Source of the DNA: Lichenostomus cassidix
Lineage: Eukaryota > Chordata > Aves > Passeriformes > Meliphagidae
Assembly: GCA_008360975.2 (NCBI GenBank)
Contig: CM039182.1
Location: 101,153,443 to 101,217,442 of the forward strand
DNA length: 64,000 nucleotides
Reading direction: 5' to 3'
The notes beneath the pieces are model-generated. The model saw nothing but the letters and a program-made list of their open reading frames with translations. It ran no database searches and was not told the origin of the DNA. Positions 52,377 through 64,000 of the stretch are shown in pieces. Positions within the stretch are counted from its first letter, which is position 1. Every line of letters begins with the position of its first letter. The position numbers and the translations under genes were made by a program.

Positions 52377-53035
52377 CAGAATCATAGAACTATTAAGGAT
52401 GGGAAAGACCTCCAAGATAATCAAATCCAACCTTTGACCAAACACCATCATGCCAACTAAACCACAGCACTAAGTGAATGCTTTCAGGGATGGGGACCCC
52501 ACCACCTCCCTTGGCAGCCCGTTCCAAAGCTTAAGCATCCTTTCAGTGAAAAAATTCTTCCTGATGTCCACCCCAAATCTCCCTGGCAAAGCTGGAAGTT
52601 GTGAGCTCTTGGCCTGTTCCTTGTTGCCTGGGAGAAGAGGCTGACCCCCACTTAGCTACAACCTCCTGTCAGATATGTGTAGACAGTGATAAGGTCCTCT
52701 CTGAGCCTCCTTTTTATCCAAGCTAAACACCTCCAGCTCCCTCAGCTGCTCCTTGTATGACTCACTCTCCAAACTCTTCCCCAGCTCCACTGCCCTTCTC
52801 TGGACTCACTCCAGCACTTCAATGTCTTTCCTGTAGTGACAGGACCAAAACTGGACACAGCACTAAAAGGTGTGGCCTCACCAGTGCTGATAACATGGGG
52901 ACAATCACTGCTCTGGTCCTGCTGGCCATTTACAGGCCAGGACGCCACTGGCCTCCTTGGTCACTACATGCCAGCTCAGGTTCAGCCAGCTGTTGACCAG
53001 CACCCCCAGGTCTTTCTCCCCAGCTTTTAGTGCTT
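52377..53035 (-). mobile_element. CR1 LINE fragment, 3' part (copy G)
   Basis: This is a minus-strand CR1 relic inside the intron between the two exons. The low-coordinate end is the reverse complement of a CR1 3' end (CACAGAATCATAGAACTATT, then GGGAAAGACCTCCAAGATAA and CAAATCCAACC). It reads back through the 3' UTR into the C-terminal RT region, including the reverse complement of the blocks CAGCTGCTCCTTGTATGA and CTCCAGCACTTCAATGTC. The last clear CR1 phrase is CACCCCCAGGTCTTTCTCCC, near 53020. The ORF is broken throughout. Confidence 0.93.
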
Positions 53036-55319
53036 GTGTAGTTCCAATTTTCACCTACCTTCCCTCTTGTTTCAAAACATTTCCCAGTTTCCCTTTCACT
53101 TTCAGGCCCAAGATGAACAACCTCATCTGGGTATGCAGCTTCTTGTTCTTGCACTCCTCACTATCCACATTGTTAGCCATGACCATTTTACTCTCAAAGT
53201 ACAAGGATTCAGCAAGATCGAGGGCTGTATACTAAAAGCACACAAATGGCAAGCTCATAGGTCTTGATTCCTGTGCCTCAAGCCAGCCTGTCCCAGAGGA
53301 GCTCAGATCCCTGCTTGCAATTAAATTCCATACACTGTATCTAGAATTTGGGGAGAATGTGAGAGATGAACTTAAAGAAGTCTCAGATTCTTGGTGAGTT
53401 TTATTTAGTAGTTTGTCAACTGACTGTAGTTGAGAAGAGATTTTTACATGAACAGAGAAACAGCATTCTTGACAAAACAGAATTCTTGACATTACCTTCC
53501 TGAAAAAACATTAGTGTTTCAAAGTCCAGAGTCTTCAGCACTTTCCCATGATAAGTTTGCTAAAATGGATGAACTGTATCAGCTGTTGTGGCTGAATGTT
53601 TTCTCAAAACCTCAAGGCTGAGGCACACACCCACATTACACAAGTCTCCAGTCAGCTTGCCAAATAATGAGGAAATGAAAGCAGGACTTCATGATAGGAA
53701 GTGTTAGGCAACCATAAAAATAAGTCCTAACACCAGCACTGTTAGTAAAACAAATTGTACAGACAGAGTGATGGATCCAGCATGAAAGGTTTGTTGGAGA
53801 AAGCAAAAACACATGCCAAGTATCTGTGTATATTTAATGTATGAGAACAACTGATACCATAGGTAAGTAATTGTTATTATTTTCTTACTATGTCTTGATG
53901 TCAAAATGACTTCACCCTCCAAAATAAATTCTTTGCTCTAGAGGTCCTGAAGAGGTTTGGTTCTGTTCCCGGTGTTAAATTTTCCATTTGGAAAATGCAG
54001 ACATTTAAGCTGCCAACATTACAGATGGCTACCTTTCTATGCCCTTGCTTAAAAACCTAACCAAACTCCTTTTAACCAATTTGACACCTAGGTTTACCTT
54101 GTTTGAACTCAATAAGCAGTCTGAACTCTGTAATAATCTGATGTCTGCTAGACAGGCTCATTCTGTTGTCCTAAATCTAATCTGTGTTGGATCTGCCCAC
54201 TATTAGAAAAATTCAACCTAGGGACCGTATGTAGAACTCTAATTTACTTCACCATATGCATTTAATCAATTCCACATGACTACTTTCCTTTTGCTCAATG
54301 TTTGATTACTTTCATGTCATCTATCAGATATGAGCTGATGTTTTTAACAAAAAGTGGGTTATCTGACAAGGCCAATTTCATATCTCCCATTACATAAAGT
54401 GACATTTCAATCCGATTCTCTGACAAACTTAGATGAGGATCCTGTGCAGTTTGAGCACACACAATGACAAGGCACTTGTCTTTTCAGCCTTTCTTATCAG
54501 AACAAATACCCAGGTAAATTGAAAACCTCCCCTTCAGGATTTATTTAAATAGAACAATCAATACTTTATTTCACCATCTTCTAAAAGGCATATAAGCTAA
54601 CACAAACAAGTTTTCCAAAAAAAAAAAAAAACAACCCACCTTTTTGTCCCCCTTTTTTGTTTAAGGCCAGACTAATTGTTCACTGACAGGCTTTTTCTCA
54701 TTAGGTAAACAATATTCATGTTTGCAATTATTTAGTAAGAGAACTGACAGCTCTTTAATTGCACTTCTCTTCCATACTGGTGAAACCTTGCTATAACATG
54801 CTCACTCAGGTAAAAAAAGGAAGACAAAAAAAGACGTGAATAGGAACACCTGGCAGTTTCTTACATGTCTTTCAAGATTTGATTCCTATTCCTTTGTGAT
54901 TCCAGGTTTGATTTGTAGCACCTGAAACTAGCAGCCCTTCTGCTCATTTCAGGAGTTCTGGTACCTGGTCTCCAGTGCCACACAAGATCATGCCACAGCA
55001 GCACTACAAAGCTTAAAGACCTTTACACATGTAATTGGAATGTACTTAGAGTAAGTTCCTATTTAGTGAAACCACGTCTAGAGTGAAGTAGAATAAATGT
55101 TGTACAGAGTGGTAACCCACCCCATTGTGCAAACACCCCTACTTAAAAGCAAATATGTTTTGAAAAAGCTCTATTCCAGTGCAGGACATACTTTTTGCAA
55201 CTTGAGTCACAGGTTCAGTAACCAGAATGAAACAGAGCATGAAAAATGTGAAGAACTGATTCTCTTTAACTTACAAATGCTCCATTCGACTCTCCTGTCA
55301 TTCTAGCCATTTAATTCCA

Positions 55320-55930
55320 AGGAAATTCCTCGTAAGTCAGTTTAGTTACACCAGCGTAAATGAGAAGAGAATTAAATTCATTGCTTGTAACGAAGAGGGG
55401 GGAGTAATTACACCACTGTTTTTACACATACTATTATTAAGCCATCAGCAATTCCCAAGTATACTAAACATTACATGCAGTGTGGGCATATGTACATTCT
55501 TCATGATTTCTGGATGGTAACGGATTAAAAAAATATAGCTGCACTGAAGTCAATCCATTATCTTTGAAGTCTGCTAACTGACATTGCAGAAAAGCTGCTA
55601 AAAATTAGGAAATACAATTTCTTAATTATATGCCACCAGTAAGAAAGGATATTTACTAATTAGCCCCTAATGCTGCTGTTTCAGTACAGTCATCTAATGT
55701 TTTTCAGCACCATGCTTAAAACGGGTCTTTTTAGGTCAGAAGGAATGACCTGCAGGTGGTCTCATAAAAGCTCCAACGAAGGCAATGGGGATTACCATAA
55801 TTACTTTGCCACTCTACAAGTAGTTAATGGGATTACACCCTAAGGCTATCCACTTGCTCACAGTGCCCAGTGCAAATTTTCTGAAAGAATCTGGGTAAGC
55901 ACAAATGCTTTAATGATACGCTTTATAATT
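55320..55930. other. Candidate conserved or ancient-repeat block in the intron
   Basis: This block contains TTACACCAGCGTAAATGAG, ATTACACCACTGTTTTTACA and CACTGAAGTCAAT phrases. They resemble a diverged interspersed sequence common in turtle, crocodile and bird DNA, as I remember it. The surrounding sequence is of moderate complexity and free of simple repeats. This could be an ancient element, an exapted conserved element or chance. Confidence 0.3.
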
Positions 55931-56029
55931 TCATCTATTGCACCTCAAAAGGAGCACTAATAAATTTAAACACCCTGAATCAAAGAGACTGAGAAAAAAT
56001 GAACTTCTTTGGCTTTCTGTACCTCTTGT

Positions 56030-56530
56030 CACTGATGCACTAACTCCTCCCTCTGCCTCCTTCAGGCTGTGTTCATTCCTCTTTATTTTCACCTGGTGCT
56101 AAGTCTGAAAGATGCTTCATCATTTCTACTGGGGTTATAGTCCACACTTCCCTTCTTTGCCGACTTTCATACATATCTATTCTTGGGCACATCCTTTATT
56201 TTCTTTTCATGCTTGGACTGAAATAACCTCATTTTTTCCACCATGCCTTGTAATTATATTCTCATCTCACCCACTCTATTTGTTTCTTTTTTCATCTGTC
56301 CATTCAAATAGCTCATCTAAGTTTTCATGCTACAATTTGTTTTGTCTTGTTATCTTCATACAGCAGTTATTTGCAACATTCTTCGCTTGTCTTGTTTCTC
56401 TCTATTTTCTTTATAACACATTCACTAAAACCATATTCTTGCTTTTGGAAAATGGTTTATTCTTCATTATGGCTTTCTTGCATCTTCTTTGGCTGGTGAT
56501 GGATCATTCCCCAATCTATTTGCATATAAG
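56030..56530. other. T-rich, strand-asymmetric intron segment
   Basis: The plus strand is markedly rich in T and C, and poor in G, over about 500 bp. This produces a 145-codon hydrophobic open frame at 56112-56549 that I do not regard as a gene. No repeat family was recognised. Confidence 0.6.
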
Positions 56531-56963
56531 TGCTTCCCAAAGCTTTTAAAAACACCTCTCCATATACTGCAACATGTGAATTTTATGTGCTCATTTTAAT
56601 GTAAATCTTGCATATTTTGTAGTAAGTATATTTTTAGAATACAATCTCCACAAATGAGGCAAGTAGCCATTATTATGTTCATACTTTAAATAAAAGCCTG
56701 TAAAAACATATTGGTCTAAACAGTGCATTTTGGGGAAACATTTAAAACAGCAATCAGCAAGTACCTGGTTAATTAGCCCTGGTTTCTTCTGTCACTCCCT
56801 TGTTACAGCTGGATAGACTCTTAAGATTTAAATAAGCAAAATCTATTTACTGAACCTCCTATCAAGTTTAACAGGCTATGGGTGACATTCTTACTGCATT
56901 AGCAACTGCAAGCCCTGATTCCACACACTGAGCATGCAAATACTGATTTGTATCATGAAGTAC

Positions 56964-57138
56964 CTTTGACTATCAGCTCTGCATAGTTGGATACACCAAC
57001 TCCTCCTTCTGTCCGGATCATGCAGCGATAGTTGCCAGCGTCCCGCTTTGTGGCATTTACAACGCTGAAAAGAGCTACAAATCGTCGGGCATTGAACACT
57101 TTTATGTCCTTCAGAGGTGCATCCCTTACATAAATACC
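56964..57138 (-). CDS. PTPRM: PTPRM exon encoding the C-terminal half of the Ig domain
   Basis: This is a 175-nt internal exon of receptor-type tyrosine phosphatase mu, a cell-surface homophilic adhesion receptor whose MAM and Ig domains mediate trans binding. Read on the minus strand it encodes 58 residues plus one base and has no stop. It starts GIYVRDAPLK, passes an NAT glycosylation sequon, carries the second Ig cysteine in the D-x-G-x-Y-x-C motif (DAGNYRC), and ends SNYAELIVK. The acceptor is a pyrimidine tract ending in AG at 57139-57140. The donor is GT at 56962-56963, but as GTACTT it is weak. Entry is phase 0 and exit is phase 1, which joins the FN3 exon in frame. DAPLK and MIRTEGGVG fit PTPRM better than PTPRK, PTPRT or PTPRU as I remember them; about 46 of 58 residues match recalled human PTPRM. 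The first Ig cysteine lies in an upstream exon outside the window or not found. The family is near certain; the paralogue is very likely. Confidence 0.93.
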
Positions 57139-60100
57139 CTAGGCAAAGAAACAAAAATAAAGAATATTATTAGTCATATTAAAAAAAAATACTGACAAGC
57201 AATTTTACTTCTCTCAGGTTCCCCAGGAGGAGAGGAAAGATAAAAGCAGAAGTCTGTATGTTACTTTTACACATGAGAGAGAGACTTTACTGCCTTTCCA
57301 TGAGAGTTAAACCATTTATTGTGAGTGGGCAACCATTAATCTGTAACAACTGCTTTCAGCTCTTTATAGATTAACTAATAGGAAGATTTAAGAGCTGGGT
57401 AACATTTACTTGCCTAGCTTGTTTTACACTAATATTTAAATGCATTTCTTTTAAAAAAAAACAACATGTAACCCAGCATACTCAGTCTGTGCTCTCTTCC
57501 CTCCCTGCACCTGCTACTTGGCACATGTATTTTGCACATATGCCAGCTGCATACAGACATCAGCTGATGTTTCTCAATGCAGCACCCTCACAAGGGGTTA
57601 TCACCAGCTCAGGTAGAAGAGACCAGGCACAGATTTACCAGGCAAGTGACCTGAAGCTGTCTCCACCTCTCACTTCCTCAGCATGACACTGGAAACTGGG
57701 CAGTTTCTATTTCAGCACAGTGTCTTGCTGTCAATTCAACGTATTACATGCATGGTAAAAGAAAATGGGCCCTGTAACAGCTGATGAGTACAAGGGGTGA
57801 AAAAGGGAGGGGAGAAGATAGAAGAGGGAAGAGATGACAACTTGCCATGTCCTTTGGCAAAGATAATGGCAGAGAGGCTTGGCTCTAAGACCCTCATCAG
57901 AACTCATGCTCCACCTGACCATGAAATAGGCTATGTGCACTATGAACACTCAAAAACCCACAGAAAATGTACAACGATCAAATTATAAATGCTGCATGAA
58001 AATAAAAAATCAAACCAACCACCAAAAAATACTGTTAATATTAACTTAAGCAAACAAGAAAGATGCACTTTTCATACAACAATATGTATTTCAACAATCT
58101 GAAGACTGCAGCCACTATCGAAACATGAACAGAAAGTGGAAAATCCCAATTAGCACCTCACAGAAACTACCTTCTCCAGGAAGGCACATGCACATTCTCA
58201 TGCTGTGTAATTATACCAGGTATGTTTAGTGGGTTTCTCTGACTTGAGGACCTTCAAGCAGGTCAAGGATCCTCCACCTTCTAAAAACCAACAAGATAGA
58301 CGGTGATATCTGTTCTTCTGCTCTACCGTCAGTAGTTTGTCCAGCAAAATTTAAGACATGTAGAAAATACTGATCTCATTTTATTAGGATCTTATTTGCC
58401 TCTAAATTGGAAGTATCCTTGAAATACCAGTTATAACAAAAGAGTTTTAAACAACAGTCACACAAAATTAAACTCATCCATAAATGACAAAACCAAGTCA
58501 AAGTTAATCATGCTGTTAACGCCAAAGAAGCAATGCAATTAACAATAAATACTGATTCTCATGCACGGTAAGGTAGAGTTATTTCCTCTTCAAAAGAAAA
58601 TGTAGTTGATGTAAAGCTTATGTAAAAGAAAAAAAAAAGTTTGTAAGATGTCCAAAGAAGAACGTGCTATCATGCCTTAAAAATTACTCAGCTGTAAATT
58701 ATTACTTGAGAATTACTTCACATAACTGACAGCTCCTTAAGATTCCTCAAAATTTGAGCTGTGGATAATCCAGCTTTTGTGACATGGCACGGCAGCTACC
58801 AAAAGCTAAACTTGGAAAGAAACATTTCAAACTACTATTTCAAAACTACTATTTTTACTGGTTTTGCCACTGTAATATCCTTCTAGCAAGAATGGCTCCA
58901 GACAGTAGGAAGTTAGCAGTGGGTTAATTAGGATTTTGGAGAATGAATATTTCTTAAAAGCAACACTATTTCTTACCTAAGACAATAACTTATTATTCCT
59001 AATTATCAGAATTGCTGATCAATCACAAACCATAAGCCAGTTTTAAAGTATGTTACTGCAGCTTTCAGACTCTTGAAAGATCCTGTACATACCCAAATCT
59101 CGTGGCTACTTTACACCCAAACCACATTAGTTTTCCCATTTTTCATCACGAAGCCTTATGCAGGCTATTTTATCCTGCCAAGAAACAGGGTAAGTTATTC
59201 TCTGGGGAAAAACATACTGCCACACACAGATTAATTCTAGTACCTGAACTAGCTCAGCTCATTTAGAGTTTGAACAAACTCCTCTGCACTCCAGCCTGCA
59301 CAGTACACCCACCTTTCCACGTGGGGCACCTGCATCCAGAATTTACCATGACTCTTATGAGTTACAATACAACTGAAGAACTCTGTAAATATTTTATAAA
59401 GAATTTCTTGCTGTCCCCACCCAGCAAAAGCTACAGGATGCTGCTAAAGGGAGAAAGAGGTGAAGGGAAAGGACTAGGCAATGCCATGAGACTGCAATTT
59501 CTGCCTTAATTTGCATTTCATGAAGAGAGGGGAATCATGGAAAGCTATGATGCATACACAGTCCCCCTGCTGGCCCCACACAGAGAACTGTCTCCTACCA
59601 CGCTGTCCCCTCAGACCTTCAGGTGGCCTGGTAGAAATCCTGAACTTCACAGTCTGGATGTTCATATGAACTGCCAGCAATCCTTGAAGAGAACTGCTCC
59701 AATACCCAGCCCCATAGGACATATTTCCCAACTTTTTCATGAATATTTAGAATGTAAATTGGAACTAATCAATGCACTGCAGCAGTTAGAATGAATTACT
59801 ATTTCACTTGGGTCCCATAATCTTTTTCACCTTCTGCTGATTCTCAAATACACTAATCTTGCCTGATTTTGAATGTTTTAACTGCTGTTCTACAACAGGA
59901 AACCTAAATTTGATCAAATAATCGACTTACATGACTTTGTGACACATGATATCCACTAACATACCAATAATTTTACGTGAAAAAAAGAAGCCAAAGCACA
60001 TTTCAGAGGCACACATAATTTTGCTCACATGAAACAGCTACAGGAGCCTTAAATGTAACTCAACTTGGCTCCACAGAAGATTTGAACATTTTTGTCCTCT

Positions 60101-63100
60101 ACCAAAATCCAGGTGAGAAAAGGTTATTAAATGGTGCCTTCAAAATTCAGGAAAGAGCTCTGGAATAAGAAGCTGTTATTATTATTACTATAATGAAGCT
60201 GTAAAATATACAGGAGATTATTATCAATAACGATTATCTTGACTGACTTCTCTTGAACATTACAAACTCATGGAGGCAAAGTGTAGAGTGTCTAATTATA
60301 TGGTAGAACTCAAGTAGTCCCACAGAAATCACTAGCATGACATTTTATACTAGAACTCAAAGGAGAAGAAAAACGCCCTATTTTTTTCTTTAATCTCTTT
60401 GGGGAAAAATATTTTCAAAGAAAATACAGTGTCTGGAACAGACAAGGACTAAGACACATAATTGCTTTACATTCCACAAGAAAAAATAGAGCCCCAGAGA
60501 GCAAGTCTTCCCTCTCTTTTGGGATGACAGCAAATGAGTAGGAGAGCTGCCTAATTGATTTAAGCCTAAGCATAAAGGAACAGTAATGAAGGTAATGAAT
60601 TCAAGTATAAGAAAAGTTCGATTTACACGCATTGCAGAAGACAGTTAAAAAGGCTGCACAGAAAAATTTTTTAAAAAAATCCACACCTACAACTTCTCCC
60701 AAACTGTTATTTCAGCAACAGACAAACGACAGAACACTATCTTAATTCTGAAAAAATGCTATGTACAATTTGACAGATGAATACAGAATTGTTTCTGTTT
60801 CCACTGTACCCACAAGTCCAGCCTCACTGCCTTTATTTGTGATTCACATTTTGCTCTCCCCGCCTTACTGCAGTAACTTCAATAAGGTACCCAGGCACAG
60901 TGGTTACTTTTACGGGTTAGTTAACTTATTGGTTATTTGAAATTTGGAGGAGAATATATAATAATACTTTTTTTCTAGTACTTAACAAGCTCATTTAAGC
61001 TCACTGTATAATAAATTACAAGCTCTCAATGCTGACTGCCAATAGCTGTTCCATTTAGAATGGCTAAAAATGGCATATCAAATGAACATTTGTTTATTTA
61101 ACATATTAGCACATCCCACTACAATTTGTTTATAAAGAATTATTTTTAGCAGGATTCAGAAAAATAATCACTCACTAATGCAACAATCTGAACTCCTACA
61201 AATAAGAGTTTGCTTATGATATACTGTTTTACTAGCTATAGTCATTAAAACTTTAATCTCAGGTTTTTTGAGATTCTGAAATTTACCAGCAGCTCATGCA
61301 AACTCCCACTTTTTACATTAAAGCTTGAGTCTTTCCAAATACATCGTATCTTATTGAAAAATAAACAAAATAAAAAAAAGACAAGTCCATAATTTACAAA
61401 CCTATTCCAAAAAGGCAGATAAAATTCACAATTTACAACACAACATTATGGTATTGGTATTAAGGCCTATTAGAACAGGTTGTTGGAGCAAATTTATAGC
61501 ATCCTGTTTCCTGGGTGGGGCTTTTTATTTGTTTAAATACAAGACAAAAAATAAATATGGTTCTTTCAACTTTCTTTACTTCAGCTCTGATTTGCTACAC
61601 AAAGGTCTGAGGCTTTACTGCTGATTAAGCCTGTTAACTCTTCCTGCCTCTGGGACTTGGAGAACTGTGTGAACAGGACACTTCATTCTTTGAAAAGAGG
61701 AAGCTGCCTTAATCATTTAATGTTAGACCTGCTTGTACTACAAAGGCCACATCCCCAGGGCACAGCCATCTAACCTCCTTAGAGCACAAGAACTGTGACC
61801 ACAGAATAAATACTGAGATCCAAAAATGAAACTAACAAATTCCATTGGCTTCTGTGGAACCTGTGCATTTTCAAATGATCAGAGAAAGCTCTTAAAAGAA
61901 CCAAGTACAAATACATAAAAATGCTACTTAAGCCAACTAATGAAAATATGCAAAGGGTAAGTCACCTGTAAATCTTCTATTAAACAACAAGTTATTTAAT
62001 ATGTAGGGATATAAAAAAGTGAGCTTAATTTAACTTCAGGATACACACAGCTTGAAAAATCCATATTCTGACTACCAGCATATTAAATGCATACACAGAC
62101 AGCTTAAAGCACTTTAAAATGCACATTATTTTTCCATTTTAGACAAGTTAGAATGGAAAGAAATAGTTTGATAGTTATTTAAATTACACTTACTGGCTCT
62201 TTTATGCAATGAACTGACTCTAAGTCTTTTAAATGAACAGCAATTTAGCAGCCACAATCTATATATTAAACCTTTCAGAAACGCTTTTACCAAAAACGCA
62301 GCAGCAATTCAAAGGCATTGAACTTCTGGGATGTTACTGCAGCACCACCACAGCAATAACCACTCTCAAGGCATGTATCAACAATTTTATGAGAAAAAAG
62401 GAAGTATCAGTCACCCTCCATCCATACAGGTAGATTAGGCAGCTTTTCATACATTTAATAAAAGGAAGGGTTTGCATTATCCCACTTTCAAATATGCACA
62501 TTTATAAAATTGTGATTAGAGTTATACCAGTGGGAACTCAAATTACACCAGAAAGGCCAGAAGCAATTTTTGTTTAAAATATTTATAAAATCTAAATCAA
62601 ATAGTAATTAATACCTCAGGAAAACTGCTTTGCAGAGTTCATATAATTCCCGTAACTAAGATGGTTTTCTCTACCTCTGAATTTCTACAATTGCGTTCAT
62701 AACCAACACAACCATTTGTCAGTCTAGATTAGAGCCATCACACATCCTGTCATCATCCTGCACTTATTCCATCTGGGTAAGTTAACAACTATATTTCATT
62801 CAGGTAATAAGGCCATGCTGGAAAAATATTATTATTGTCCTACTGGAATTATTCTGTTATGACACAGAATTGCACTCTGCATGTGTAACTAATGGGCATT
62901 CAAGCAAGCTATTATTATTTTACCTTTCACAAAAGGTTTATCCTTTCAGTATTTAAATGTTTGATAACTGAGCCTTTTCTTCAAATCACATAGCTCTCCA
63001 GAAATCCCTGTTTATTATGACTAAAGCTAAATATTGGCTGGAGCTGTCAGGTAATACTGTAAAATATTATTAAAATTACACATTAAGTAGTCACATTATC

Positions 63101-64000
63101 AAATATTAAGCACTGACATCTATTTGAAGACACAGTTATACACACAGGAAGTAAACAAAGCCAATGCATTTTCTGGTGTCATTAAACTCAGTGTAATTTA
63201 ACCAAAGCAGTTACACTGTACTCATATACGGAAATTGTTTTGTATCATTCTGACAGGAGAAAATCTGTAATCATTACATAGAGCTTTTAAAAGGAAAAAA
63301 AATCAAACCAAAACCAAAACCCCTGTTCAACTGATTTTTTTATTTTTACATTAAATTCCAGAGCACCCAAGAAGAGTTAATATCCTCTAACAATCTGTCA
63401 GTGCTCACAAAACATGTAAAATTCCGTACCTTCTTTCCATTCGTTTTGAATAGCACACAATAGAATACAAAATTAGTTGTAGGGAACTACAGCCTCAGAA
63501 ACATCTGGAGAAAACGAAGTACTATTTAATACTTCAGATAGAAATTATGGCATTGATCCACGTATCTACTAAACATTTTGTTGAACTTGCAGCCCTACTT
63601 ATAAAGTCACTTTCTCTAATACTGTATTTTAATTCTTTGAAGCATGCAACACTTAGTACTTCTCATCATCCTTCTATTTGTGTTTAAAGTTCCAAAAGTT
63701 AGGATGAACACCTTGTTAAAAACTGAAGAGAACATACATAGGATTTTAAATACTCTGTGGCTTGGCATTCTGCAGATGCCAGGCTTATGGAGGGGCTAGG
63801 AAGGAACAAAGTGATGAGGAGAAAATGTTAAACAGAGTTCATTAGCTTAATTTTCATTGGTACACATGATACAAAGCATAGTAATGCAGGTATTTGTCTG
63901 CCTTTTCTATGCAACTATGTAACAGGAGACTTAAAATCCAGTGCACTCATGTCCCACCTTCCCTTCACTGCGAAAGTGCTAGTCTTGGGAAGAAAGGCAG
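57139..64000 (-). other. PTPRM: PTPRM intron upstream of the Ig exon (partial)
   Basis: This is the 3' part of the intron before the Ig exon; it runs off the window edge. I looked on the minus strand for the exon carrying the first half of the Ig domain, which should end in a Leu-Trp-Leu-Gln-like motif followed by a GT donor, and did not find it. No clear CR1 or LTR copy is present. The content is AT-rich unique sequence with a purine-rich patch near 57790-57840, small A/C-rich runs near 58005-58030 and 63296-63325, and a possible very old repeat relic near 62515-62570. Confidence 0.8.
57790..57840. repeat. Purine-rich patch
   Basis: About 50 bp, almost all A and G on the plus strand with a few C and T interruptions. 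No function is visible. Confidence 0.65.

Larger units (their letters stand above)
48952..56963 (-). other. PTPRM: PTPRM intron between the Ig and FN3-1 exons
   Basis: This is a complete 8,012-bp intron in phase 1. It begins with the weak GTACTT donor at its high-coordinate end and finishes with TTTCAG next to the FN3 exon. It contains one CR1 fragment (52377-53035), a T-rich plus-strand stretch (about 56030-56530) and a block with a possible conserved or ancient-repeat character (about 55320-55930). From 48952 to 52376 and from 53036 to 55300 I see only AT-rich unique sequence. The 53036-53230 part may be a diverged continuation of the CR1. Confidence 0.9.

Noticed and set aside
56112..56549. 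145-codon plus-strand hydrophobic open frame
   Set aside because: Phe, Leu, Ser and Ile richness follows from T-rich composition; there is no family resemblance, splice context or start context to support it.
56891..57154. 87-codon minus-strand open frame over the Ig exon
   Set aside because: It is in the wrong frame: the true exon frame gives the RPTP Ig sequence with splice sites at both ends.
1..64000. CRISPR arrays, tRNA or rRNA genes, prophage or bacterial operons
   Set aside because: No regularly spaced repeats, no cloverleaf or rRNA landmarks, and the sequence is clearly vertebrate intron.

Overview
The window looks like bird nuclear DNA: AT-rich, gene-poor, no operon-like packing, scattered CR1 LINE fragments and one LTR of a kind common in bird genomes. 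The species cannot be fixed from this sequence.

I can support one protein-coding gene, on the minus strand. Two short spliced exons, 56964-57138 and 48658-48951, read in frame across a phase-1 junction. Together they encode the C-terminal half of an immunoglobulin domain followed by the first fibronectin type III domain of a type IIB receptor protein tyrosine phosphatase. Paralogue-specific residues point to PTPRM (RPTP-mu), a homophilic cell-cell adhesion receptor with a cytoplasmic phosphatase. Everything else is intron: at least 6.9 kb upstream of the Ig exon, 8.0 kb between the exons, and at least 48.6 kb downstream of the FN3 exon. The exons before (first half of the Ig domain) and after (second FN3 domain) were not found. 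The promoter, transmembrane and phosphatase exons are not in the window.

The introns carry seven recognisable CR1 fragments. Four are on the minus strand (6052-6640, 6935-7405, 42616-42850, 52377-53035) and three on the plus strand (17610-18430, 33168-34498, 45480-45645). There is also a degenerate solo LTR of an avian endogenous retrovirus (about 46748-47306) and several simple or low-complexity tracts: 17 TA units, a 105-nt tract of only A and C, a 32-bp tandem duplication, a 17-bp tandem duplication and a 24-bp perfect palindrome. No RNA genes, CRISPR arrays or bacterial features were seen. The longest open frames are antisense to, or inside, CR1 copies or in T-rich intron, and are not genes.

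I did not find a convincing new biological system. The items most worth a second look are the weak splice donor on the Ig exon, the pure A/C tract, a few candidate conserved non-coding blocks near the exons, and CR1 copies that lack their 3' ends.
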